From NCBI RefSeq assembly GCF_000342165.1, contig NZ_AMRV01000009.1:47925-111924 (forward strand): 64,000 nucleotides of DNA, in the 5' to 3' direction. The DNA is from Pacificimonas flava. Lineage in GTDB: Bacteria > Pseudomonadota > Alphaproteobacteria > Sphingomonadales > Sphingomonadaceae. Within the stretch, counting starts at the first letter, position 1. Each line of letters opens with the position of its first letter. The notes under the pieces are model-generated. The model searched no databases. It was not told the origin of the DNA and saw only the letters and a list, made by a program, of their open reading frames with translations. Positions 45,110 through 53,093 of this stretch are shown in pieces. A program made the translations under genes and the position numbers.

Positions 45110-45427
45110 CTATTCGTTGATGCGCAGGATATTGCCTGTTCGGGCGTCTACGTCCACCATTACGACCTTCCCCTCCCGCAGAAACTTCATGCGGTAGCGT
45201 GCGGCGTGGGGATCGCAGTCGCAGCCGAGGAACTTGCCGCCGACGACGCCGGCGACATTGCTGCGAATGTCACCAAGGCTGAGAAGACGCCCCGCCTCCC
45301 GCGCTTCGAGCGCCGCATCCTGATCGCGCAGCGCATCTTCGCTTTGCGCCTGGCCGGGAAACGCGGCCGGACCCAGCGCCGATGCGGCGAGCAAAAGCGA
45401 TGCGATCAGGGGAGTTAGACGCTGCAT
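45110..45427 (-). CDS. Periplasmic PepSY-domain protein
   Basis: PepSY proteins inhibit peptidases or sense envelope conditions and are often encoded with PhoPQ-like systems. From ATG 45427 the product is 105 residues with a signal peptide (LIASLLLAASALGPAAFPGQA) and a C-terminal PepSY fold (YRMKFLREGKVVMVDVDARTGNIL). A Cys pair (GCDCDPHAARYR) precedes the strands. Starts at 45442 and 45466 are also possible. It is upstream of and co-directional with the regulator and kinase, suggesting it modulates the sensor. Confidence 0.8.
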   Translation of the reverse strand: MQRLTPLIASLLLAASALGPAAFPGQAQSEDALRDQDAALEAREAGRLLSLGDIRSNVAGVVGGKFLGCDCDPHAARYRMKFLREGKVVMVDVDARTGNILRINE

Positions 45428-45558
45428 TTGGACCCTATCCATGACGATGCCCGGAATAGGGTGCAAGCACTGAACGAGTGGTGAATGCGCCCCGTCCGTA
45501 GGGGCAGGCCGCCTCTCTGCTTGCAGGCGCGCCTGCCATATCCCAGATAGCGGCCTCC

Positions 45559-47352
45559 ATGTCCGCTCCCATCGTCTCGCTCGAATCCATCGGCCTCAAC
45601 CAGGGCACCTCCTGGCTGCTGCGCGGCCTTGATCTTTTCATCGGCGAACGCGACCGGCTGGCACTGATCGGACGGAATGGCGCCGGCAAGACCACGCTGT
45701 TCAAGATCATCGCCGGCCTGATCGACGTCGACGAGGGGCAGCGCAAGCAGCGGCCAGGCACCAAGATCGTCATCCTGTCCCAGGATCCGGCCGTGGCCGG
45801 CCACGCGACGCTGCGGGATTTCGCGCTTGCCGGAGAAGACGCACCGGAGGCGCATGCGGTCGAGGCGGTTGCCGATCAGATGGGTATCGACCTTTCGCGA
45901 GAGGCCGAAACGGCCTCAGGCGGTGAGCGGCGCCGCGCCGCCCTTGCCCGGGCCCTGGCATCGGAGCCCGACCTTCTTCTTCTCGACGAACCGACCAACC
46001 ACCTCGATATCGCGGCAATCGAGTGGCTGGAAGGGTGGCTGCAGCGCTATGGCGGCGCTTTCGTCACCATCAGCCACGACCGGGAGTTCCTGAAGCGGCT
46101 AACGCGTTCGATCATCTGGCTCGACCGCGGCGCCATCCGCCGCAACGAGATCGGCTTCGGCGGATTCGAGGCATGGACGGAACAGATTTACGACGAGGAG
46201 GCGCGCGCCGCGCAGAAGCTCGACACGAAACTGGCGCAGGAGATGAAGTGGCTGCAGCGCGGCGTGACCGCGCGGCGCAAGCGCAATCAGGGCCGGCTGG
46301 AAAATCTGCACAAGCTACGCGCACAGCGGGCTTCCATGCTGGGCCAGCAGGGAAAGGCGAAGCTCGACCTCGACACGGACGATGCGAAGACCAAGGTGGT
46401 GATTGACGCCAAGGACATCTCGAAGACGTTCGATGGACGCCAGATCCTGAAACCGATGAGCTTCCGCATCCAGCGCGGCGACCGCATCGGTCTCGTCGGG
46501 CCGAACGGGGCGGGCAAGACCACCTTCCTGAAACTGCTGACCAAGGAACTGGAGCCCGATACGGGACGGGTGCGCCATGCCAAGACGCTGAGCGGTATTC
46601 TGATCGACCAGCAGCGCAGTCTTCTCTCCCCGGAAAAGCGCGTGCGGGATATCGTAGCGGAGGGCGGCGAGTGGGTCGAAGTGCGCGGCGAAAAGCGGCA
46701 CATCGTCGGTTATCTGAAGGATTTCCTATTCACGCGGGAGGACGCTGATCGGCAGGTCAGCGCCATGTCCGGCGGCGAGCGCTCTCGCCTGCTGCTGGCC
46801 CGGGAATTTGCGCGGCCGTCGAACCTCCTCGTTCTCGACGAGCCGACCAACGACCTTGACCTTGAAACGCTCGACCTGCTGCAGGAAGTTATTGCCGACT
46901 ATGACGGCACGGTCCTCCTCGTCAGCCACGATCGCGATTTTCTGGACCGCACGGTCAACATGGTGGTGGGCCTCGACGGATCCGGTGAGGTCGACATCGT
47001 CGCCGGCGGGTTCGCCGACTGGGAGGCGAAGCGCAAGCGGCGCACGACAGCCAAACCCTCGTCGAGATCGGGCTCCAGGTCCGCGCCCGCTGCGCCCCCA
47101 CCGACGGACCGCGCCGAGCGGCTGTCGTTCAGGGACAAGCACGAGCTGGAGACATTGCCGAACCTAATTTCCGGCCTGGAACGCAAGATCCGCATCCACG
47201 AGACCGCGCTTGCCGACCCCGAGCTTTATGCGGCCGGTCCGGCGGCGGCGCAGAAGCTGGGGGAAGAACTGGACGCCCTCAAGGCGAGCCTCTCCGCGGC
47301 GGAGGATCGCTGGCTGGAACTCAGCGAGAAGGAAGAGGCGCTGGCGGGTTGA
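45559..47352 (+). CDS. uup: ABC-F ATPase, Uup-like
   Basis: ABC-F proteins act on ribosomes or DNA rather than in transport. The 597-residue protein has two ATPase domains: Walker A GRNGAGKTT and GPNGAGKTT, signatures ASGGERRR and MSGGERSR, and Walker B LLLLDEPTNHLD and LLVLDEPTNDLD. An inter-domain linker (about 200-270; MKWLQRGVTARRKRNQGRL) and a C-terminal coiled-coil tail (about 515-597) are typical of Uup. There are no membrane segments. Its TGA overlaps the next start (TGATG). Confidence 0.92.
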   Translation: MSAPIVSLESIGLNQGTSWLLRGLDLFIGERDRLALIGRNGAGKTTLFKIIAGLIDVDEGQRKQRPGTKIVILSQDPAVAGHATLRDFALAGEDAPEAHAVEAVADQMGIDLSREAETASGGERRRAALARALASEPDLLLLDEPTNHLDIAAIEWLEGWLQRYGGAFVTISHDREFLKRLTRSIIWLDRGAIRRNEIGFGGFEAWTEQIYDEEARAAQKLDTKLAQEMKWLQRGVTARRKRNQGRLENLHKLRAQRASMLGQQGKAKLDLDTDDAKTKVVIDAKDISKTFDGRQILKPMSFRIQRGDRIGLVGPNGAGKTTFLKLLTKELEPDTGRVRHAKTLSGILIDQQRSLLSPEKRVRDIVAEGGEWVEVRGEKRHIVGYLKDFLFTREDADRQVSAMSGGERSRLLLAREFARPSNLLVLDEPTNDLDLETLDLLQEVIADYDGTVLLVSHDRDFLDRTVNMVVGLDGSGEVDIVAGGFADWEAKRKRRTTAKPSSRSGSRSAPAAPPPTDRAERLSFRDKHELETLPNLISGLERKIRIHETALADPELYAAGPAAAQKLGEELDALKASLSAAEDRWLELSEKEEALAG

Positions 47353-47771
47353 TGCAACAGCACACCACCAGCCTGGATATCGAAACGCCCGGAAGCGGGC
47401 TTCACGAGGTGACGGCGCGCATCCGCGACTGGACAGCGAAGGCAGGCGTGCAAACGGGGCTCCTCACGATCTTCTGCCAGCACACGTCCTGCTCCCTTCT
47501 CATCCAGGAGAATGCCGCGCCCGCCGCGCGCCGCGATCTCGAAACCTATTTTGCGCGCATCGCCCCGGAAGATGCGACACGCTACGAACATGACGATGAG
47601 GGTCCGGACGACATGCCAGCGCACCTTCGTGCGGCGCTGACGCAGGTTCAGTTGAGCATACCGGTCATGGAGGGCTCGCTCGCGCTCGGGAGGTGGCAGG
47701 GCATCTACCTGTTCGAGCACCGGAGGCGTCCACAGGCCAGAACGCTCGCCCTGCACCTTCTCGGCAAATGA
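47352..47771 (+). CDS. yjbQ: YjbQ/UPF0047-family protein
   Basis: YjbQ proteins have weak thiamine-phosphate synthase activity reported in the family and are otherwise poorly defined. The 139-residue product has the conserved FCQHTSCSLLIQENA block, the DDMPAHLRAALTQVQLSIPV stretch (HLRAALT conserved) and the C-terminal LGRWQGIYLFEHR. It starts inside the uup stop codon, so the two are translationally coupled. Confidence 0.92.
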   Translation: MQQHTTSLDIETPGSGLHEVTARIRDWTAKAGVQTGLLTIFCQHTSCSLLIQENAAPAARRDLETYFARIAPEDATRYEHDDEGPDDMPAHLRAALTQVQLSIPVMEGSLALGRWQGIYLFEHRRRPQARTLALHLLGK

Positions 47772-47859
47772 GCACGGGGTTGCCAGAAGAGCGGCTTTCT
47801 TCCCGAATACCGGGAACTTCCTCAGTGACGAGGCGTCTCATTCCATTCTGGACGAGCCT

Positions 47860-48843
47860 ATGGACCGCGTAGATTACAGGCGCCTCTTCGACAGTCTTCC
47901 CGCGCCCTACATGCTGGTTGATTGCAATCTGAACATCATCGGCGCGAACGCGGTTTACCTCGCTACGGTGCGCCGCACGTCAGAAGACATCGTCGGCAAG
48001 AATGTTTTCGAAGCCTTTCCCGGCGATCCCGAACGCGTCGACGTCTTTCGGAACTCCGTTAAGGAGGCCATGACCGGCAAGCCGACAAATCTGGTGAAGG
48101 AATTGTTCAGCATCCCCGACGCCGATTCGCTGGGCGGAATGCGAGACGTCTGGTGGACCTGTTACCATGTTCCCCTGTACGGCAAGAACGGAGACATTGT
48201 CGGCGTTGCGCAAAGCGCGCTCGACGTCACTGCCGAGGTTCGCGCTGAGCGGCGTTCCAACCGTTTATCCCGTGAACTTCACCACCGCGTCCGCAATCAG
48301 CTGGCCTCGATCACGGCGATCGCCCATCGCACAGCGCGTGCCGCCGGTTCGCTTGACGAATTCAAAGGCTCTTTTCAGGCAAGGTTGGAATCCCTCGGCC
48401 GCACGCAGCAATTGCTGGCCGATGGCGACGGGCGGGGTGCCCTTCTAGGCGATCTTGTCAGGAACGAACTCAGCCCTTTCCTCCTGGAACCCGAATTGGA
48501 CCGGCAAATCCGTGGTCCAGAGGTCCGTTTGATAGCAAGTCAGTTGCAACCGCTTGGGATGGCGCTGCACGAACTGGCAAGCAACGCCGCCAAATACGGC
48601 GCCCTTCGCGGGGAGGTTGGGACGCTTTCCGTCAGCTGGGAACGAGACGGTCCGCAGGTGACGCTTCGCTGGGAAGAGAAAGATGTCCCGGATGTGTCGA
48701 TGGACGAGCGGGTTCGCGGTTTCGGCACGGACATCGTCGAAAAGCTACTCCCGGCCGAACTTGGCGGAAGCGTGCGACGAGAATTCCTCTCCGACGGGCT
48801 GCTCTGCACCATCACCTTTGCGATCCCCCACTATGTCGCATAG
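47860..48843 (+). CDS. PAS-domain HWE-type sensor histidine kinase (soluble, orphan)
   Basis: The 327-residue protein has an N-terminal PAS domain (about 5-125; LFDSLPAPYMLVDCNLNII) and an HWE-family kinase domain. The H-box ELHHRVRNQLASITAIAHRT has phospho-acceptor His142, the N-box reads LHELASNAAKYGAL and the W-x-E motif is in LRWEEKD. There are no TM segments. HWE kinases commonly feed the alphaproteobacterial general stress response or blue-light sensing. The PAS lacks the LOV NCRFLQ cysteine motif. No regulator gene is adjacent. Confidence 0.88.
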   Translation: MDRVDYRRLFDSLPAPYMLVDCNLNIIGANAVYLATVRRTSEDIVGKNVFEAFPGDPERVDVFRNSVKEAMTGKPTNLVKELFSIPDADSLGGMRDVWWTCYHVPLYGKNGDIVGVAQSALDVTAEVRAERRSNRLSRELHHRVRNQLASITAIAHRTARAAGSLDEFKGSFQARLESLGRTQQLLADGDGRGALLGDLVRNELSPFLLEPELDRQIRGPEVRLIASQLQPLGMALHELASNAAKYGALRGEVGTLSVSWERDGPQVTLRWEEKDVPDVSMDERVRGFGTDIVEKLLPAELGGSVRREFLSDGLLCTITFAIPHYVA

Positions 48844-48870
48844 ACCGGCGGGCAAAGGGAGGACATCGCC

Positions 48871-49512
48871 ATGCTGACCGTTCATCATCTTCGCCAGTCG
48901 CAATCGGAACGGATCGTCTGGCTGTGCGAGGAACTTGAGCTCGATTACGAACTGAAGCTCTACGATCGCCGTCAAGACAACCGTCTTGCACCTGACGAAT
49001 ACAAGGCCCTGCACCCCATGGGGATCGCGCCCGTCATCACCGACGGCGATCTCGTTCTGGGCGAAAGCGGCGCCATCATCGACTATATCGCAGCGACCTA
49101 TGGACCGGGCAGTCTCGTCCCGGCCCCCGATCATCCGGATTTCGCCCAGCATCTGTTCTGGCTGCACTGGTCGAACGGCACCTTCATGGCCACCATGATG
49201 ATGCAGCTGATGCTGACCATGTCCGGCGCGCCGGAGGGCATGGCCCATACCTTCACCGCTGACCGTGCGCGACGCGGCTGGGAAATGGTCGAGCAGCGGC
49301 TGGGCGAGGCCCCGTTCTTCGGCGGCGCACAGCTGACGACGGCCGACATCATGATGGGCTATCCGCTGACGACGGCACGCGCCATGCGCGGCATTAAGCT
49401 GCGGGACGATCAGCCGAACCTGAAAGTCTATCTGCAAAGGATCGGGGAACGCCCGGCCTATCGCCGCGCGATGGAGAAGGCCGAACCGGGTATGGAGCCC
49501 GTGCTGAGCTGA
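48871..49512 (+). CDS. Glutathione S-transferase family protein
   Basis: The 213-residue product has the thioredoxin-like N-terminal GST domain (LTVHHLRQSQSERIVWLCEEL, PVITDGDLVLGESGAIIDYI with the conserved E-S pair) and an all-helical C-terminal domain (GWEMVEQRLGEAPFFGGAQLTTADIMMGYP; the TTADI N-capping box is present). A substrate is not evident. It begins 27 bp after the HWE kinase gene, possibly in the same transcript. Confidence 0.9.
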   Translation: MLTVHHLRQSQSERIVWLCEELELDYELKLYDRRQDNRLAPDEYKALHPMGIAPVITDGDLVLGESGAIIDYIAATYGPGSLVPAPDHPDFAQHLFWLHWSNGTFMATMMMQLMLTMSGAPEGMAHTFTADRARRGWEMVEQRLGEAPFFGGAQLTTADIMMGYPLTTARAMRGIKLRDDQPNLKVYLQRIGERPAYRRAMEKAEPGMEPVLS

Positions 49513-49526
49513 GGGGCCGTTCCGAC

Positions 49527-51320
49527 CTAGGCGGCATCATCGAACTGTAGCCGCGCAAGCCGAGCGTATAGCCCCCCCGCCGCCACCAGTTCGTCGTGCC
49601 GCCCCTCCGCGACGATGCGGCCGCCGTCCATGACGACGATCCGGTCCGCGCCGCGCACGGTGGCAAGGCGGTGCGCAATCACCAGCGTGGTCCGCCCCTG
49701 CATCAGCCTTTCCAGCGCCTGCTGCACCTCCCGCTCCGACTGGGCGTCGAGCGCGCTTGTCGCTTCGTCAAGGAGAAGGATGGGCGCGTCCCGCAGGATC
49801 GCACGCGCGATGGCGATACGCTGACGCTGGCCGCCCGACAGCCGCGTGCCCGCCTCTCCCAGGAAGGTGTCCAGCCCCTGCGGCAGTTCGCGCAGAAAGG
49901 CCGCGGCATTCGCTGCCTCGGCCGCTGCCCAGATCTCCCCCTCACTCGCATCCGGCCGGCCATAAGCGATATTGTCGCGCGCCGTGGCGGCGAAGACGAC
50001 CGTTTCCTGCGGCACCACCGATAGCCGCGCGCGCAGGTCCGCCGGTGCCGCCTCCTCAATACGCACCCCATCCACCGAAATGCTGCCGGCCTGCGGGTCG
50101 TAGAAACGCTGGATCAGGCCGAACAGCGTCGACTTGCCCGCGCCGGAGGGGCCGACGATTGCGACCGTCTCGCCCGGCCGCACGTCCAGCGTCAGTCCAT
50201 GCACGGCGGCGCTATCCGGCTTGGTGGGATAGCGAAACTCCACATCCTCGAAGCGCAGGGCGCCGGCGGCCGGACTGGGTAGAGAGTGCGGCTGGTCCGG
50301 CGGCCGGATCGCGGGCACCTGTTCCAACAGTTCCGCCATGCGCCCGGCCGCGCCCGCCCCGCGCATAATGTCGCTATAGGTCTCGGTCAGCGCGCCGAAC
50401 GCCCCCGCCACGAGCGCGCTCGCGAAGATGAAGGCCGTGATCGTGCCGCCGGTGATGCCGCCGGTGATGACGTCGACCGCCCCCTCCCACAGGACCAGCG
50501 TGATGGCGCCGAAGATCAGCAGAATGACGAGAGAGGTCATGACCGCGCGAATGGCGATCCGCCGCTTTGCCGCCGTGAAGGCCTCATCGACGGCGGCGCC
50601 GAAGCGCCGGCTTTCGCGCGCTTCCTGCGTGAACGCCTGCACAATGCGGATCGCGCCCAACGTTTCCGATACCAGCGCGCCGACATCCGCGATGCGGTCG
50701 AGGCTCGTACGGCTGAGCGTTCGAACCTTGCGCCCGAAGAAGACAATTGGTGCAATCGTCAGCGGGATGACCAGCATCATCATACCTGTCAGCTTTGGGC
50801 TGAGGTAGAGAAGGTAGAGAATGCCGCCCGTACCCATGAACAGGTTGCGCAGCGTCACGGAGAAGCTCGTTCCGACGACCTGCTCGATGACGGAAGTATC
50901 CGCCGTCAGGCGCGAGGCGATCTCGGAGGGGCGATTTTCCTCGAAGAAGCCCGGATCGAGGCTGAGAAGATGAGCGTGCACCGTCCGCCGAAGGTCGGCA
51001 ACGACCCGTTCGCCAAGCCACGAAACGAAGTAGAAGCGGATGGCGGTCGCAGCGGCAAGGACGACGACGACGCCCAGAAGCGCCGCGAAATAGGGGGCGA
51101 TGGCGGACGGGTCGTCATTGCCGAAGCCACGGTCGACGATCAGCTTCAGCCCTTGCGGAATGGCGAGCGTTGCCGTCGCCGAAACGATGAGGGCAAGAAG
51201 TGCCGCGGCGAGATGACCGGGATACCGGCGCGCGAAATCCCAGATCAGCCGAAGCTTGGAGAGGCGCTTCGGCGCATCCTCTCCCGACAGGGTGCGCGAG
51301 TCTTGAAGGGTGTCTGACAT
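49527..51320 (-). CDS. ABC exporter half-transporter (MsbA/lipid or drug type)
   Basis: The 597-residue protein fuses a six-helix type-I exporter domain (about 30-325) with an ATPase domain (about 355-590). The latter has Walker A GPSGAGKST, signature LSGGQRQR, Walker B ILLLDEATSALD and the H-loop VIAHRL. It is a half-transporter expected to homodimerise in the inner membrane. Lipid A-like or multidrug substrates are usual for this group; the true one is unknown. Confidence 0.9.
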   Translation of the reverse strand: MSDTLQDSRTLSGEDAPKRLSKLRLIWDFARRYPGHLAAALLALIVSATATLAIPQGLKLIVDRGFGNDDPSAIAPYFAALLGVVVVLAAATAIRFYFVSWLGERVVADLRRTVHAHLLSLDPGFFEENRPSEIASRLTADTSVIEQVVGTSFSVTLRNLFMGTGGILYLLYLSPKLTGMMMLVIPLTIAPIVFFGRKVRTLSRTSLDRIADVGALVSETLGAIRIVQAFTQEARESRRFGAAVDEAFTAAKRRIAIRAVMTSLVILLIFGAITLVLWEGAVDVITGGITGGTITAFIFASALVAGAFGALTETYSDIMRGAGAAGRMAELLEQVPAIRPPDQPHSLPSPAAGALRFEDVEFRYPTKPDSAAVHGLTLDVRPGETVAIVGPSGAGKSTLFGLIQRFYDPQAGSISVDGVRIEEAAPADLRARLSVVPQETVVFAATARDNIAYGRPDASEGEIWAAAEAANAAAFLRELPQGLDTFLGEAGTRLSGGQRQRIAIARAILRDAPILLLDEATSALDAQSEREVQQALERLMQGRTTLVIAHRLATVRGADRIVVMDGGRIVAEGRHDELVAAGGLYARLARLQFDDAA

Positions 51321-51407
51321 GCCGGTTGCGGCCTATCAGGCGCCCCCCGCCCCGCCAAGTCGCCGGCGTCGGCAGATCCGTCGCCATTGTTCTTCAGTCG
51401 ACAACGG

Positions 51408-51761
51408 TCAGCCCGTGGGCGGCCAGCTGATCGGCAGCACGGCGGTGCCGCCCTTCCGCTGCGGCGGCGGCGGGAACTGCGGCAGCGTCAGCATCAGATC
51501 GTCGGTCGCCCGTGCAAGAATGTCGCTCGAACAGCGCGGCGCCACATCGTAGCGCGTGACAAGGCCGTTGCCGTCGACGGTGATCGTCAGATTGGTCCGG
51601 CACGAGACGCCGCGCAGTTCCGCCGAACGTGGCATGACCTGGTGACTGACGATATGCGATACGGCGCGCTCTCGCCAGGCTGCCTTTACGGGGCCGGCCC
51701 ATGCCAGAACGGCCGGCGCGACCATCAGCATACCGATACCAAGAGCGGATAGACTCTTCAC
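51408..51761 (-). CDS. Small exported protein with TonB-C-like domain
   Basis: From the GTG at 51761 (GGGAG upstream) the 117-residue protein has a signal peptide (LSALGIGMLMVAPAVLAWA) and a domain resembling the TonB C-terminus: LTITVDGNGLVTRYDVAPRCSS is followed by LTLPQFPPPPQ and VLPISW. There is no TM anchor plus proline-rich spacer as in true TonB. The two cysteines (VSCRT, APRCSS) could form a disulfide. Function unknown. Confidence 0.65.
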   Translation of the reverse strand: MKSLSALGIGMLMVAPAVLAWAGPVKAAWRERAVSHIVSHQVMPRSAELRGVSCRTNLTITVDGNGLVTRYDVAPRCSSDILARATDDLMLTLPQFPPPPQRKGGTAVLPISWPPTG

Positions 51762-51775
51762 GTGGTTCTACTCCC

Positions 51776-51806
51776 AAAAGCTGCTCGCCACTCCGATGGA
51801 GTGGCG
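51776..51806 (-). terminator. Probable recA terminator
   Basis: A perfect 9-bp stem (CGCCACTCC at 51786-51794, GGAGTGGCG at 51798-51806) with a 3-base loop is followed on the minus strand by AGCAGC and a TTTT run at 51779-51776. It lies about 120 bases after the recA stop codon. Confidence 0.65.
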
Positions 51807-51927
51807 TTCGGCAGCGGATTAGGAGGATCAGCGTAAGCGAGGTCTTAACGAAATATGAAAGTTCGGAGGCGCCCATATTGCAGATTTATGAGCGCCGCCC
51901 CAAGGGCATCTCGAACCGGGAAAAGGT

Positions 51928-52971
51928 TTACTCCTTCCCCTCCAGCAATGCCTCGTCCACTTCGTTGGACTTTCCGCGAATGGCCTTTTCGATGCGGTCC
52001 AGCATCTCCGGATTCTCGTTCAGGAATGTTTTGGCGTTCTCGCGGCCCTGACCGATGCGCGTGGAATCGTAACTGAACCAGGCGCCCGCTTTCTCGACAA
52101 TGCCAGCCTTCACACCCAGATCGAGGATCTCGCCGGTTTTCGAAATGCCCTCACCGTACATGATGTCGAATTCGACTTGCCGGAACGGCGGCGCGACCTT
52201 GTTCTTCACCACCTTCACGCGCGTCGTGTTGCCGACGATCTCGTCCCGGTCCTTGATCTGCCCCGTGCGGCGAATATCGAGGCGGCAGGAGGCATAGAAT
52301 TTCAGCGCATTGCCGCCCGTGGTCGTTTCCGGATTGCCGTACATGACGCCGATCTTCATGCGCACCTGGTTGATGAAAATCACGGTTGTACGCGACCGGT
52401 TGATGGAACCGGTCAGCTTGCGCAGCGCCTGGCTCATCAGGCGGGCCTGCAGGCCGACATGGCTGTCGCCCATCTCGCCCTCGATCTCCGCGCGCGGCGT
52501 CAGCGCCGCGACGGAATCCACGACAAGAACATCGACGGCGTTGGACCGCACCAGCGTGTCGGTGATCTCGAGCGCCTGCTCTCCCGTATCGGGCTGCGAC
52601 ACGATCAGCTCGTCGATATCGACGCCCAGTTTCTTGGCATAAATCGGGTCGAGCGCATGCTCGGCGTCAACGAAGGCGGCAGTGCCGCCGGTCTTTTGCG
52701 CCTCTGCGATGGCATGCAGCGCCAGCGTCGTCTTGCCGGAGCTTTCCGGGCCGTAGATCTCGATGATACGGCCACGCGGAAACCCGCCGACGCCCAGCGC
52801 CAGATCGAGACCGATCGAGCCTGTGGAAATCGCCTCGATCTCCTGCTTTTCCTGCTGACCCAGCTTCATGGCCGAGCCCTTGCCGAATGCCCGGTCTATC
52901 TGTGCGAGCGCCGCATCCAGCGCCTTCTGCTTGTCCATACCGCTCTCTACCACCTTCAGCGCTGCCGACAT
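51928..52971 (-). CDS. recA: Recombinase RecA
   Basis: RecA catalyses homologous strand exchange and LexA autocleavage. The 347-residue product has Walker [10 protein letters not shown], the conserved [21 protein letters not shown] and [10 protein letters not shown] segments, and an acidic tail ending in EALLEGKE. An alphaproteobacterial SOS box lies 84 bases upstream, so LexA control is expected. It follows cckA on the same strand. Confidence 0.99.
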   Translation of the reverse strand: MSAALKVVESGMDKQKALDAALAQIDRAFGKGSAMKLGQQEKQEIEAISTGSIGLDLALGVGGFPRGRIIEIYGPESSGKTTLALHAIAEAQKTGGTAAFVDAEHALDPIYAKKLGVDIDELIVSQPDTGEQALEITDTLVRSNAVDVLVVDSVAALTPRAEIEGEMGDSHVGLQARLMSQALRKLTGSINRSRTTVIFINQVRMKIGVMYGNPETTTGGNALKFYASCRLDIRRTGQIKDRDEIVGNTTRVKVVKNKVAPPFRQVEFDIMYGEGISKTGEILDLGVKAGIVEKAGAWFSYDSTRIGQGRENAKTFLNENPEMLDRIEKAIRGKSNEVDEALLEGKE

Positions 52972-53054
52972 GTCCGAGCCTCCCTAACCGGCCCCCGGGG
53001 GCCATTCAACATGCACAGCACGTACCCCGTTTGTTCTCCTGTCGCAAGCGGAAA

Positions 53055-53069
53055 GTTCCTATTCTGTTC
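53055..53069 (-). promoter_or_regulatory. Alphaproteobacterial SOS (LexA) box of recA
   Basis: GTTC-CTATTCT-GTTC (53055-53058 and 53066-53069) is an exact GTTC-N7-GTTC direct repeat, the LexA operator of alphaproteobacteria. It lies between the cckA stop and the recA start. Confidence 0.88.
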
Positions 53070-53093
53070 CGAGCCACCTTGCATGTGACGGGT

